From Atherinomorus stipes (Eukaryota > Chordata > Actinopteri > Atheriniformes > Atherinidae): a DNA stretch of 64,000 nucleotides. Both the position numbers and the translations under genes were made by a program. The first letter of the stretch is position 1, and the number at the start of each line of letters is the position of its first letter. Shown one piece after another: positions 12,442 through 23,782 of the stretch. The stretch is from NCBI GenBank assembly GCA_023101725.1, contig JALJCO010000100.1, forward strand, positions 62,001-126,000. The letters are read 5' to 3'. A model generated the notes under the pieces. That model saw only the letters and a program-made list of their open reading frames with translations, was not told the DNA's origin and searched no databases.

Positions 12442-13324
12442 GTAACGCATCTTTTCTTTTCCTTTTTTTTTCTCGCCTCCAGTTTCCCGTCCGCGCGCGC
12501 ATTCCAGAGAACAGCTTTCCTTTAAGCTGGAAGCTCGTGAAATCATGTCCGTTAAGCTTTACAAAGACAGAATAGTGAAGCGAGAAAAGCAGGCTACTGG
12601 ACGCCCTCACCAGATAAAACTGCAGATATCTGGTTGTCAAATCAGGAATTAGATGAGTTTGGATCAAACAAACTTCTAAGAGTATTTTTCTCATATTTCA
12701 TGCATTGTTTTACTTTTGGGATTCACTTAGGATGTCTCTCTCTGTGTCTTCAGGTCAACTTGTTACAGAAAATGGAGAAAACTGGTCTTCTGTTGGCTTA
12801 GATTTAAGAAAAATGACCATTTTACTTCATATTAATTTCAAATTAAGTTATTTCTCACGAGGGATGGGTGATATGGACTAAAAAATGTATCATGATAACT
12901 TCTGGTTTTCATCACTGTAATATCAGCCTAATTGTCTGTATAATAAAGCTATCATTACATTCTGTCTTGGAAGCCCTAAATAATACTAGAAGCCACTAAA
13001 CTATATCAGTTAAGTTAAAGTAGTACACCTGTACTGCAAAACTGTAGTAACAACAAACAAGCAAGTCTGAAATATGAGAAGAAATTTGACATTTATTTAA
13101 ACAGTGCACCAGAAAAATAATTATATAAATAACTGTAAATAGAACCTGATGAATTGAATTTATGATTTTTATTGTGAGATGAGAAATGATTCCTGTGGGG
13201 AATTTCTGTGACGATTAATCGCTCAGGATAATATTATTATTCTGTTAAATGTGTGTACATGAATGCTGGCTGGGTTTGGCTGTCACACCTGTCTTAACTC
13301 TGAACCCCCCCCCACTTTGTCCAG

Positions 13325-13562
13325 GAGCCCGAGGGGGTCACATCAGCATGGTGAACAGCCAGGTGTCGGGGGTGCCGGCAGCCCCCCGCGCGTGTGCAGG
13401 ATGTGGGGGGAAGATCGCAGACCGCTTCCTGCTCTTCTCCATGGAGCGCTACTGGCACACTCGCTGCCTCAAGTGCTCCTGCTGCCAAGCCCAGCTGGGG
13501 GACATCGGCACCACCTGCTACAGCAAGGGGGGCATGATTCTGTGTCGCAGCGACTACATCAG
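13325..13562 (+). other. lmo4: lmo4 exon 2 (start codon, LIM1)
   Basis: The acceptor TTTGTCCAG ends at 13324. Twenty-three bases of 5' UTR precede ATG at 13348. The exon ends in phase 2 (AG of an Arg codon) before GTGAGA at 13563. It encodes the N terminus and the whole of LIM1. Confidence 0.9.
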
Positions 13563-15873
13563 GTGAGAGGGGAGGACCGAGTGGCGCGGCTAGGATGGAT
13601 GGATGTGGAGGAGACGAGCAACGTGTGCTTTTTCCTGTGTTTGCAGGTTGTTCGGGCACAGCGGGGCGTGCAGCGCCTGCAGCCAGTCCATCCCAGCTAA
13701 CGAAATGGTGATGAGGGCGCAGGGAAACGTTTACCACCTCAAGGTAAATCCTCAGCTTCCTCATCTCTGCGCTTCATCTCCCGCTGCGTGCATGACAGAC
13801 ACTTCTGGGATTTGGTTTTGAAGGATGTCAGGAGAGAGATCCACTGTGATTTTTGTCTCATGAAGTCATTCATCTTTTAGTCGTGTTTCAGTATTTCCCC
13901 ACACGGCCCAGCTAACCTCAAATTCAGACTTAATCAACTCCAAATTAAAGGTTAATTTAAGATGATGAAGCGTTTATTGGCTTCATTGGTCCAAATTTAG
14001 TAGATTTAAGATTCCTGGACTGTTTTGTGAAACATTCGTTCCCATTTCTTTGCAGTGTTTCAGCTGTGCCACCTGCAGAAACAGACTAATGCCCGGGGAT
14101 CGCTTCCATTACATCAATGGTACGATCTTCTGTGAACACGACAGGCCTGGCGCTGCCTTGCTCAACAGCCACCTGCCTCCACTTCAGAGCAGCTCTGTGC
14201 TGACAGACCAGAAGGTAAATATGCATATTAAAAGTTTTAAAAGGTAATATTCCTGTCAGAAAACTTCCTGAACGTAATCTCTTACCTGTTCTTACAGTGT
14301 TTTGTTACTCATGTTAGTTTCCTTCTACTCTAAACCACTAAAATACGATAAGTTGTGTTGTGTACCGCACTTTTTTTTCATAGTACGGCTGCTCCTGCGA
14401 CTTATATATCAGAATATATACAATTTAACATATTTTTAAGTGTCAATTCATGCAGACTGACATGACCCAAGGATGTTTATCCTTCTTCATCATGATGTTT
14501 ATGATCATTTACAGGAATTAACCTTGGAATTGGAGTGATTGGGAAATTTTTAGCATCCATGCAGTAATAAACTGGATATGAAAAATCCAAAAAACGCCCT
14601 TTTTTAAATAGGGCTGCAACGATTAGTCGATTAATCGACTAATCGTTGACTGTCAAAATAGTCAGTGACTAATTTCATAATAGACGTAATTGTTTATTGT
14701 TAATAAGCTTTGTTTTTCTGCTAGAAATTGCCGCTGTACCCTCCACTGCTTTGTCCGTCTTTCTGTCTGCTCAGCTTTTCTTGAATAGTTTATTGACATA
14801 AATAAACACGCACACTACCACTCAAAATTTTGGACACGTTCTCCCATTAGATTCAATGAAAAAGTGTAGGGATGCATGATATTGGAATTTTGGCCGATAT
14901 CTGATATGCCGATATTTTAAAACTCATGTGGCTGATAACCGATATCGATACTGATATTAAAGCTGAAAAAAATAAGCAGTCATTGCAAATAGCAGTTTTT
15001 TTTAATCCGTTTCCGTTTGAAAAATAGGGGTGGGAAAAAATATCTAAACACTGAAATATTGTGATATTTTCATATGCCGACATCAAATTGATATTGAAAA
15101 TTGCGGTATCAATCTATTTTACTCACAAAACCTCTCGAGATTTCATAGTTCCTTTACAAACTTGTGATATTTTGTGAATTCTCGCGAGATTTCGTTAGTA
15201 AAATAGATCGATATCGCATTTTTAAATGTCAGTATGATATCAGCATATGAAAATATTGCTAAATTTTTCGTGAATTCTCGTGAGATTTTGAAACAGAACG
15301 ATGAAATATTGATCCTTCTTGATACCTTATTTTTAAATGACATGATATCAGTATATGAAAATATCGTGCTATTTCAGTATATTGATATTTTTTTCCACCC
15401 CTAGTCTTTAAAAGTTTTAACTTTATAGGAAATAAGTTTTTGAAGAAGAAGTTTTAGGGGTATTTTTAGACTTTAGAAACAGCGGGCTGATCGGTTAAAT
15501 ATCGGTTAAATATCGGTGGGGTGGCCGATGTCTGATACTCAGTTTTAAGGACGATATAGGCCGATACCGATAGGGAGCCGATTATATCGTGCATCCCTAA
15601 GAAAGTGTCCAAACTTTTGACTGGTTCTGAAAATATGCTGCATGATCTGATTAGTCGCCTAATCGATAAAACAATCGGTGACTAATCAATTATCAAAATA
15701 ATTGTTTGTGACAGCCCTAATTTTAAATAAATAAATGCGACTTATAGTCCAGTACGACACATCTGTTCTTTCCTTCTTCATGATGCATGTTTAGACTGAT
15801 GCGAACATACGGTACCTGCTGGAAGACGTGTTTTGGGTAACCTTTCTCCCGATCATGTGCACAGGTGTGCTGA
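13348..15873 (+). CDS. lmo4: LIM-only transcriptional adaptor LMO4 (spliced, four coding exons)
   Basis: LMO4 is a nuclear adaptor that binds LDB/CLIM proteins and other factors through two LIM zinc-binding domains; it does not bind DNA itself. Coding exons are 13348-13562, 13647-13743, 14056-14214 and 15865-15873, all with AG/GT boundaries, giving 159 residues. LIM1 (residues 16-69) has ligands Cys16, Cys19, His37, Cys40, Cys43, Cys46, Cys66, Asp69. LIM2 (80-133) has Cys80, Cys83, His102, Cys105, Cys108, Cys111, Cys130, Asp133. The last exon supplies only Val-Cys-stop, giving the family's DQKVC ending. ATG 13348 gives the family start MVN. The size is close to the 165 residues of mammalian LMO4. 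The substitutions NEMVMRAQG and GAALLNSHLPPLQ suggest one of the two teleost paralogs (lmo4a or lmo4b); I cannot tell which. Confidence 0.95.
13647..13743 (+). other. lmo4: lmo4 exon 3 (first part of LIM2)
   Basis: The acceptor TGTTTGCAG ends at 13646 and the donor GTAAAT starts at 13744. Its 97 bases complete the split Arg codon and encode LFGHSGACSAC through VYHLK, the first zinc finger of LIM2. Confidence 0.9.
14056..14214 (+). other. lmo4: lmo4 exon 4 (rest of LIM2 and tail)
   Basis: The acceptor TTCTTTGCAG ends at 14055 and the donor GTAAAT starts at 14215. It encodes CFSCATC through LTDQK. Reading on past 14214 adds only unrelated residues and loses the conserved VC ending, so the donor is preferred. 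Confidence 0.9.
14867..15599. mobile_element. hAT MITE, TAGGGATGCAC type, copy 1
   Basis: Termini are TAGGGATGCATGATATTGG and ..TATATCGTGCATCCCTA. The octamers AAAAAGTG (14859-14866) and AGAAAGTG (15600-15607) are a 7/8 target duplication. Further copies are at 18078-18837 and, inverted, about 40337-41185. A third element is embedded at 15025-15403. Confidence 0.85.
15025..15403. mobile_element. hAT MITE, TAGGGGTGGG type, copy 1
   Basis: Termini are TAGGGGTGGGAAAAAATAT and ..ATTTTTTTCCACCCCTA. The interior is built from repeated GATATTTTCATATGC and CGAGATTTCGTTAGTAAAAT pieces. It is the innermost layer of the intron nest. The same element sits in both other copies of its host. Confidence 0.8.
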
Positions 15874-16752
15874 ACGGCCAGAGTCACCGCGTCCCCCCCC
15901 CCCCATCCTTCATCCCTCCTCTCCTGCTACTGTCGTCGTGCAGCCCCATCACCGCCTTTCTTTCCTCCTTCTGACGGACTGGATGCGGACACCGGCGGCT
16001 CCTCGCTGCGAGGTCCTTTCTGTTGTGTTGAACTTGACTTAAATGTGGCGAAACTGCCCCCCCCAGGACTGATGGAAAGCTGGAGGAAAACAGCATCGCT
16101 ACGAAGACAGGAAACAAAGGATGCTGTTGCCACCGTTGGATAGACTGCTGTAAAATAACCGCCTGTGCCATGTTGCATTGTTTCTCTCTAAAGAACTCCT
16201 GATCTCCGTCTTGTACATGATAATGCAGAGATGATGTGTGGGTGTTAGCAAGTATTTACGCTTAAAAACCAGCAGCAGAAACTTTGGAGTGCTTTTAGGA
16301 AACCAGCCGTTGTCGTCTGTGCAAAGAAGAAGTGAAATGCTCCAGTTGTGGTTTTGCTGTTTTGTTTTTTTCCCCCCCTTCTCTTCCGTTTCTTTATCAG
16401 ATGCCTGTGCAATGTGTTTAAAAACAAACTGTGGGGTGAAAAAACAAAGAATCCTATTAAACAGTTCTCCTGTAACATGTCACGAAGCGACCGGAGGTCA
16501 TTACGGTGGCATAGAGCTGCGTGGTACCTAGCATGGTGGATGCTGCTGGCTCGCTCGCTTTCGCCCTGTATGGTGAAAACATGCCTGATTACCCTGAGGA
16601 ATGGAATTAGGGGGCTTGAGCTCTGACCATTTACAGAAGCAATTAAACATGAGCCCTGTATCTGTGCTGCTGGAGCTCCTGGGAGGCTGAACTTGGGGCA
16701 TATCCTGTGGCTGACTGGCTCGATGGCTGGCTGGCTGGCTGCCTCTAATAAA
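15865..16752 (+). other. lmo4: lmo4 exon 5 (VC-stop and 3' UTR; end approximate)
   Basis: The acceptor TGTGCACAG ends at 15864, then GTG TGC TGA closes the frame at 15873. Candidate polyadenylation signals are ATTAAA (16456-16461) and AATAAA (16747-16752); I cannot tell which is used. ORFs in this stretch on either strand are chance. Confidence 0.65.
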
Positions 16753-17580
16753 GCCTAATCTGAAAGCAGGCTAATTAAAGGGGAGTGGCCCCTTCTACAT
16801 CCAGGGCATTTGAAGCAATCTGATGTATTTACTGTTTACCATGTTCCAATTAAAGCCCCCACACAGCCTGGTTTGTTTCCCATCATAGCTCTTTCTTCTT
16901 TGCCACCCTCTGCACGGCTTCTGCAAAGTATTTTCTCAAGCTGCATCTAATTCGGTGTGCCTTTTCAGTGCTACAAGAAAAACTTTAAAGCCTCGGCATA
17001 CCTTCAGAGGTTGGGAGTTAATCTTTGTGCGATAGCGGCGGCGGAGTGCGCTGCGTGCAGGAAGTAGGCGATAGCATCTGCTCCACTTTCACACCTTGCC
17101 TAGGAGCGTGGCAGCCATCAAACTTGCACCTTAATGCGCTTAGCTATTTCAAAACGTCCCACTTGTCATGGTCGGTGCTGATACCGCATCAATTATTTAT
17201 TCCACGTCTGATCAAGAAGCGTCACGCAAATTCATTAACGTATGCAAATGATCACAATTACAATTATCTTGGTATCGTGATGGTGAAGAAATAAAACCTC
17301 GGCACATTCCCCGGTCCCACCGCACCACAAGTTACACTTTGCATTCAAACTAATCAAGCCTCATCTGCCTTTTCCTAATTAGCCCGAACGTTTTCAGATG
17401 CCAATTAGCAGGTCTCATGAAAAAGCTCTCTGCCACGAGGCGTTGTCTTTTATCAGAGCTTCTGCAGGTGTGTGGCTCACCATGTAGCCTGTGTCATAGG
17501 AAAGTGTTTATTCCTGCTAATTAATCATATTAACACATGCAGATGAGTGTAATTGCCTAAGCTCCTCCACCTCACACTGT
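16620..17580. promoter_or_regulatory. Candidate conserved non-coding block downstream of lmo4
   Basis: This is unique-looking, repeat-free sequence dense in homeodomain-type cores, e.g. GGCTAATTAAAGGGG (about 16770), CCTAATTAGCCCG (about 17375), CCAATTAGCAGG (about 17401) and CTAATTAATCATATTAAC (about 17518). LMO4 loci in vertebrates are known for flanking gene deserts with conserved enhancers. Conservation itself cannot be seen from one sequence, so this is inference from composition. Confidence 0.4.
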
Positions 17581-18077
17581 GTGAAGACACAAGAAGATGG
17601 CAGGGTATTTTTATATGCATGATGAAGAGGAAGATCTTTGAGCCGAGATGTTGTCACGATGTCCATCGCTGGTGCTGGAGAAGTCCAGCTGAGTGTCTGG
17701 ACTTGGACGATCTACTGCAGTCTGCTGATGTTAGCTTGTTCTCATCTTTACATCATTTAACTCACCGAGGTTCTTAAGTTGTGAAAGGCCTTAAAGGCCT
17801 CACACTCGTTACTTTTGGTGTTTTTGTCAGCTGCGTGTCATTGAAACTGCTTTTCAGCTGCTATTAGCGTGTTAGCTTGTGTAAATGCTATCCTAATCCA
17901 GCATCAGGAATCTAGTTTTCAGCCTAATCTTTGATTTATGTGTCACTGCTGCCACAAACCTCCTGAAAATGAACAAACATTCCCTCCAAGCTCGAGAAAT
18001 CTTACTTAGGATGGACGATAACATTTTTCCTGTCATTACAACACCAGTAGTTTATGATACTTTTTCATCGATATCAA

Positions 18078-18837
18078 TACCGATGCACGATATTGGAATT
18101 TTGGACGATATCCAATATGTCGATATTTTAAAACTCATATGGCCGATAACCGATATTGATACTGATATTATAGCTGAAAAAATAAGCAGTTTTGTTATCT
18201 GTTTCCGACACTTGGGGGTGGCAAAAAATATTGATACACTGAAATATTGCGATATTTTCATATGCTGATATCAAATCAATATTTAAAAACGTGGCACTGA
18301 TCTATTTTACTTACAAAATCCTGCCAGATTTCATCGTTCTGTTAAAAAATCTCATGATATTTCGTAAACCTTTGCGAGATTTAGGAATAGGATGATGAAA
18401 TATGGTGAGATTTCATTAGTAAAATAGATCGATACTGCTTTTTTAAATGTCTGTATGATAGCATATGAAAATATAACAAAATTTTGTCAATTCTTGTGAG
18501 ATTTTGTAACAGAACAATGAAATATTACAAGATTTCATTAGTAAAAACAGATCAATACAGTGTTTTAAATATCAATATATCAGCATATGAGAATATCGCG
18601 ATATTTCAGTGTATCGATATTTTTTCCCACCCCTAGTCTTTAGAAGTGTTGAAGTCTGAAAAAAAGAAGTTTTTGAGAAAGAAGAAGTTGTCTTTGTTTT
18701 TTTTATACTTTAGAAACAGCGGGCTGATCGGTTAAATATCGGTTTAATATTCGTTGGGGTGGCCAATGTCTGATATTCAGTTTTAAGGCTGATATAGGCC
18801 GATACCGATAGGGGGCCGATTATATCGTGTATCCCTA
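18078..18837. mobile_element. hAT MITE, TAGGGATGCAC type, copy 2, with nested element
   Basis: It has the same termini (degenerate TACCGATGCACGATATTGG on the left, ..CGTGTATCCCTA on the right) and the same interior as 14867-15599. The TAGGGGTGGG-type element occupies 18213-18635, at the same interior site as in copy 1 (followed by GTCTTTA). The flanking octamers GATATCAA and AATATCGA agree at only 6 of 8. Confidence 0.8.
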
Positions 18838-19215
18838 AATATCGATGCCAATACTTTTTGTCCTTTGAAATAAAATCACGATTGTACAGTTTTAATTAAA
18901 GACACAACGTAACTTTTAAACCTTAAAAATCTGCATTTCTGACTCGTTTTGATGCCACACCAACATTCATCATGCACATTTTCGAGCCGTCGCTGTCCAG
19001 CGGCGTCCCGAAGCTCAGAAACTGCACTACATAACTTTTGAGTTAGGGATGCGGCCGTGACGTTGCAACCGACTTTTGGTTGCAACCATATATGAACCAG
19101 ATATGAACACAGCAGGTGTTTTGAACGCGCATCAAGTCGGATTTGGCAAAGAAATGAAAGGAAACATTACTAAAGGATGAGAGGAAAAGAAAGAGAGGAA
19201 GAGACAGAAAAAGAG

Positions 19216-19957
19216 TCAAGATGAGCCTGTCTTTTCTGCCAACTTTGATTAATGGAGTTTGCAGGGGTCCGAGCCAAAAAGGTCCATAAAAGTCCACAAA
19301 AACTTGTCAATATTCCTCCATACTGCTCGTCCAATGTAATCCAAGTGTCCTGAGTGGGTAGCGTCCAGAATTTACTGGAAAACACATCATTTAGTAGATT
19401 TTTATAGCATAAACAGTAGAACATTGCACTTCCCCGAAGTGCGTCCATGCAAGTTCACGACACTATGGAGGTTGCGGCATTCAGTGTCTACTCTGCCGAT
19501 AATGCAAGCGTAGAAGAAGAAATTAGCTGTTTACTTTGTGCTAAGAGCGACCGAGCTGTGGACAAACACAAGAGGGGATGGCTATTGATTTAAAACAAAG
19601 AAAAAAAGAACGCGCAATCTCGTCTGGTTTGGTCTGCCGCGGATTCGTAGTGTTGTGAACTTGCATTGGGGAAGTACGATGTTCTACTGTTTAAGCTATG
19701 AAAATCTACTAAATGATGTGTTTGGAGTAAATTGTGGACGCTACCCACTCAGGACACTTGGATTACATTGGACGATCAGTATGCAGGAATGTTGTTTCAA
19801 GCACCAGTTAACTACATTATTTTAATGTCGGCGGATAACGAAAACCCCCTCAGATCTCCGGCTGCATTTGAGATATTAAAAAAGTGCTCCAGAGTCTTGC
19901 TCAGCATGAGGATGAGGAGAAAATGACCGCACATCATTCTTTTGGTGTTGTATCCCT
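19216..19957. mobile_element. TTAA MITE, family T1 copy 2
   Basis: It shares TTTTTGTGGACTTTTATGG, TCCTGAGTGGGTAGCGTCC and the central AATGCAAGCGTAGAAGAAG with the other T1 copies. The right end ..GTATCCCT is followed by TTAA (19958-19961). The left terminal repeat is missing. Confidence 0.8.
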
Positions 19958-19961
19958 TTAA

Positions 19962-21400
19962 GATTATTTAAATGTATTCATTGGAAAATGTTCAAATATA
20001 AAATGTAATAGTAATATTATAAACTTACCAAAATATAATGTGCAATAACCTGCATGAAAGCACTGAAAATAACAAAATATCATCTTCATCACTTTAGTAG
20101 TGATAGTATCTGACTGCTTTCACATCATTTCATTACCTGAAACTCTTATAAGTGGTATCTCGATACTCAAAAAAGTATCCGATATTTTGTCTGGCTGGTA
20201 TCGAAGTATCAACTCCAGGGTATCGATAAGTCCATCCCTACTGCTTACAGCGTTTCCACTTAATACGACCTTTTTTCATCGTGTCTTTTTGGTACATGAT
20301 GGAAGGAACTGCTTTTAAAGAAGTTTTCATGAAAATGTCAATCATTCCAGTCTGTGGGGGAAAAAATGACAGTTTAAACAGTTTAGAGCTTAAAATCTGA
20401 AAAATGGATAGATCTCCATCCATGTGCTGCATGTACAGTCTTCATGGTAGTGTTTTATCAGTGTAAGCTGACCCTTTTGTGTGACCTTTGACCCTGCAGA
20501 TGCTGCCTTTGCAGAGCAGTTTGTGATGTGCAGCTGGCTTCTGTGCAGAGATTTGTGGCCAGCGCTGTTGCAGATGAATTTGTGGTCCGGTATCTTGGTG
20601 ATGAAGTTTGACTTTCTGTCGGTTCGGCTCCGATGCCGGTCATTACTCATGCTCTATATATTCCAAACAAACCAGAAATGTAAACTACATTACTTGCTCA
20701 GAAAAGGCTTACACTTACAACAACCTTTGTTAAATCAAATAAAGGCTGAGAAACAGTTTGCTTACATAAAAATCTGGTAACTTTGAGCCAAGTATTGTGT
20801 AATAGTCTGGATCCTACAGTGTGGAAATGTGATTGTGGAATAAAGACTTGTATATCAACTGTAACAATAAGCAACTGAGCTGAAAGCAAGGTATGCTATG
20901 GTGAGTTTTTACCCCCCCACCCCCTCCCCTCTCTCGATGAATGCTGATAGACAGGTCTTGTCCACCCTGAGGCACTGAGCTCAGCGTAAGTATGTTTGCT
21001 GTAAAACTACCATCTGTTTGTCACCATTTCATAAAATCCAGGCATGTAAATTCAATTTTAATGTGCTGAAAGATGTTGGCTGTGCTGACAATCCTACTGA
21101 AAGCTGCTTTTTATGCTAGCTTCCAGTCCCAAAGCATCAGATGAAGGTGTAAAATCAGCCACAGCAACTTCCGACACACACCCAATTTGTCACGAGCATA
21201 GTTTGTTAAAGAACGAGTTCTTCTTTCTTCTCTGAACTGGCTCTGGGCCACATTGCTGCGTTGCATACCCCACATTGTATGGGCGTGAAACATGAGACAG
21301 TGCTGGAACATGAAGGAAGCGAGGCATGTTGCAGCCATAATTCACTGCATTCAGCAGGGGAGCAGAGAAGCATGATGACAAAGGGAGCGACTTTACAACT
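19962..21400. other. Intergenic, no gene recognised
   Basis: Open frames up to 99 codons occur on both strands, but none has a recognisable family or splice structure. A few cytosine runs lie near 20910-20930. No transposon ends were identified. Confidence 0.4.
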
Positions 21401-21780
21401 CAGAGCCTCATTCAGGAATGTCAGGGAGGGGAGAGGGAGAAAAGTTCTCCTGGCCAATCGGAACGCTTTGAATAATTAAAGTGATCGGCTTAATTAGCTC
21501 AATTACGTTAATTTGACCACGGAACATGGCCATATGGTGAAAGGAAACAAAAGAGGGGGGAACTAATTAAAAGTAAAATAATGAGGATTTTAATTAACTG
21601 GCTCCCCAGACAGCGGAGCGCAGGGATCAGGAGCCTGCTACCATAATTAAAGTGCTGTAACGCTGGCAACATCTCTCCTCTCTTTCTTATATCTGTGAGG
21701 GCTCTATCCATCTAATTAAATCTGTAAATAAATTAGCAACATTGAGGGTTCCTGCTTGACTTAACACCGCCTGCAACCCC
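21400..21780. promoter_or_regulatory. Candidate conserved non-coding block, TAATTA-rich
   Basis: Within about 300 bases there are many homeodomain-type cores: AATAATTAAAGTGATCGGC (about 21470), CTTAATTAGCTCAATTACG (about 21489), GGAACTAATTAAAAG (about 21558), TTTTAATTAACTGGC (about 21589) and CCATAATTAAAGTGC (about 21640). A CATATG E-box lies at 21532-21537. There are no repeat features and no coding potential. It is best read as an enhancer-like element, possibly for lmo4; this is inference. Confidence 0.45.
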
Positions 21781-21904
21781 CCTCCTCCTCCACCACCTTC
21801 CCAATAACATGCTCACCTTATTTTCAGCACACAACACCACCCATACGTATGCTGAGAAAGGTTGAGCTCAGGTCTGTCATTAACGAAGGGATGTGGGTAG
21901 AGGA

Positions 21905-21908
<4 letters not shown>

Positions 21909-21940
<32 letters not shown>
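21909..21940. repeat. (GT)n microsatellite
   Basis: An uninterrupted run of GT dinucleotides. It encodes artificial Cys-Val frames on the plus strand, which are not genes. Confidence 0.98.
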
Positions 21941-21941
<1 letters not shown>

Positions 21942-22254
21942 CCAGTCGTGTTTATGCAGGCAGATGCTTGCATGTGCCCCCTTTCAGAGCTGTTTTTAAG
22001 GTCTGTCTGCTGGGAATGCGAGCAGAGATCCCAGGATGCACAAGTAGAAGGGAGCTCGGCATCACCTTTATGTGTTACACATGCACAGCGGTTTAATACG
22101 GCCATCTGGGCTATTCTCCGTGTTTTCCTGCTGTCCTGTCCCGTTAGCCACACCTCTTGCTGCTATTTGTTCAACCTGTTCTGGGCCTCTGGAGTTTTTC
22201 CTTTCTGCACCACACACAAACCCCCCCAGTCGAGCATCGGCGACAGCAGCCCCG

Positions 22255-22445
22255 TCCTCTGCAGAGGCAGGAGCTTTTTCATTAAAAATGCATTCAGATT
22301 GACAAGAGACTTATTTGCATATTAAATTAACAAGCACTTAAGAGTTCTGAGCGAACTGTTACTCTACCAGCTCTGAGCAAATGAGGAGCAAGCGAGCGTT
22401 CGACTGTCATTACCCACGGCTGTCACTGATGGACACGGTTGAGGA
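22255..22445. promoter_or_regulatory. Candidate conserved non-coding block
   Basis: This short unique segment contains CATTAAAAATGCATTC, an octamer-like TTATTTGCATATTAAATTA (about 22310) and ACAAGCACTTAAGAG (an NKX-type CACTTAA core). The motif density suggests regulatory DNA; conservation needs checking. Confidence 0.35.
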
Positions 22446-22707
22446 ATGGTGTGTTTAGAGACTGAGAAACACAGACAGATAAATCTGGGTCAACAAATGC
22501 AACTCCCCTTTTTAACCTGCTAGCCAAACTGTGCAGCCTCATGAAGGTGGGGAGAAAAAAGGTTTGAAATTTCTAGGCTGTGCAGCAAAAATTTGCATTA
22601 AGCATGCCCAGTTTGGCTAAACAGTCCCAGTTCCACACTGGTTTGTGCTCGTCTGTGTGGTCATATATTTTAGACATGTGGAAAAACTTCGCTAAAAGGC
22701 TAAAATA

Positions 22708-23625
22708 CACACACGGCCACTTTATTAGGTACACCTGTCCAACTGCTCGTTAATGCAAATTACTAATCAGCCAATCACATGGCAGCAACTCAATGCAGTG
22801 AGGTGATTTAAGTGACTATGAACGTGGCATGGTTGTTGGTGCCAGGCGGGCTTGTCTGAGTATTTCAGAACATGTTCAACCTGGAAGTAGATGGGCTACA
22901 GCAGCAGAAGACCACACCGGGTGCCACTCCTGTCAGCTAAGAACAGGAAACTGAGGCTACAATTCACACAGACTCACCAACATTGGACAATAGAAGATGG
23001 AGAAATGTTGCCTTGTCTGATGCGTCTCCATTATTTTCTGCTGTAAAATTCGGATAATAGGCTCAGAATTTGGTGTCAACAACATGAAAGCATGGATCCA
23101 TCCTGCCTTGTATCAACGGTTCAGCTTGGTGGTGGTGGTGTGATGGTGTGGGAGAGATTTTCTTGGCCCACTTTGGGCCCCTCAGTACCAACGTGGCGGT
23201 TTAACCACCACAGCCTACCTGAGTATTGTTGCTGACCATGTCCATCCCTTTATGACCACAGTGTAGCATCCTCTGATGCTGCTTCCAGCAGGATAACGCG
23301 CCATGTCATAAAGCAGGAATCATCTCAGACTGTTTTTTTGAACATGACAATGAGTTCATTGTACTCAAATGGGCTCCACAGTCACCAGATCTCAATCCAA
23401 CAGAGCAGCTTTGGGATGTGGTTAAATCGGAGGTTCTCATCACGGATGTGCAGCCGACAATCTGCAGCTTCTGCGTGATGATGTCATGTCAATATGGAGC
23501 AAAATCTCAGGAATGTTTCCAGAACCTTGTTGAATCTATGCCACCAAGGATTAAGCTAGTTCTGAAGGCAAAAGGGGTCCAACCTGATACTAGCAAGGTG
23601 TACCTAATAAAGTGGCCGGTGATTG
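22708..23625 (+). mobile_element. Tc1-like transposon, internally deleted, TA-flanked
   Basis: The left terminus CACACACGGCCACTTTATTA follows TA (22706-22707). The right terminus TAATAAAGTGGCCGGTGATTG precedes TA (23626-23627). The element is 918 bp. The region that would encode the N-terminal helix-turn-helix is missing near 22870-22890, where the sequence jumps to the middle of the transposase. Confidence 0.9.
22885..23580 (+). pseudogene. Tc1-like transposase remnant
   Basis: Recognisable pieces across shifted frames are RRPHRVPLLSAKNRKLRLQ (about 22905), FNGSAWWWWCDGVG-type remnants of the GGGGVMVWG block (about 23120-23150), QQDNAPCHKA (second Asp, about 23290) and WAPQSPDLNPTEQLWDVV (catalytic Glu replaced by the TEQ context, about 23370-23420). 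Several stops and frameshifts make it inactive. The first catalytic Asp block near 23010 is also eroded. Confidence 0.8.
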
Positions 23626-23781
23626 TATATGACCACACATAAATACTATTTCTGCCAAACTCATAAACTAAATTGAAGACAGAAACAGAAGAGCAAATAT
23701 TAACAAGCTGGCTGATGGCTCCAAATGGAGATAGCTCAAATAATATGTTTGTGTCTTTTTAAGTAAAACACTTAAAAATGA

Positions 23782-23782
<1 letters not shown>

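Larger units (their letters stand above)
14813..15628. mobile_element. Short palindromic MITE split by a later insertion
   Basis: Left piece 14813-14866 (CACTCAAAATTTTGGACAC) and right piece 15600-15628 (GTGTCCAAACTTTTGACTGG) are inverse halves of a well-known type of small fish hairpin repeat. They are separated only by the element at 14867-15599. The whole sits inside the hAT MITE at 14609-15719. Confidence 0.7.
14609..15719. mobile_element. hAT MITE (TAGGGCTGCAACG type) in lmo4 intron 4
   Basis: The left end is TAGGGCTGCAACGATTAG. The right end ..GTGACAGCCCTA is its inverse. Flanking octamers TTTTTAAA (14601-14608) and ATTTTAAA (15720-15727) match at 7 of 8, the 8-bp duplication typical of hAT insertions. 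The element makes up much of the fourth intron and contains three further nested repeats. Confidence 0.85.

Noticed and set aside
12104..12694. 196-codon minus-strand open frame over lmo4 exon 1
   Set aside because: It lies antisense to the 5' UTR and intron, is Lys/Arg-rich from pyrimidine tracts, and has no recognisable family.
13263..13764. Long plus- and minus-strand frames over lmo4 exons 2-3
   Set aside because: They are shadows of the LIM-encoding frame; the spliced model explains the sequence with all zinc ligands.
21849..22325. 158-codon open frame across the GT repeat
   Set aside because: The Cys-Val run is a translated microsatellite; the rest has no domain, and alternative frames are equally open.
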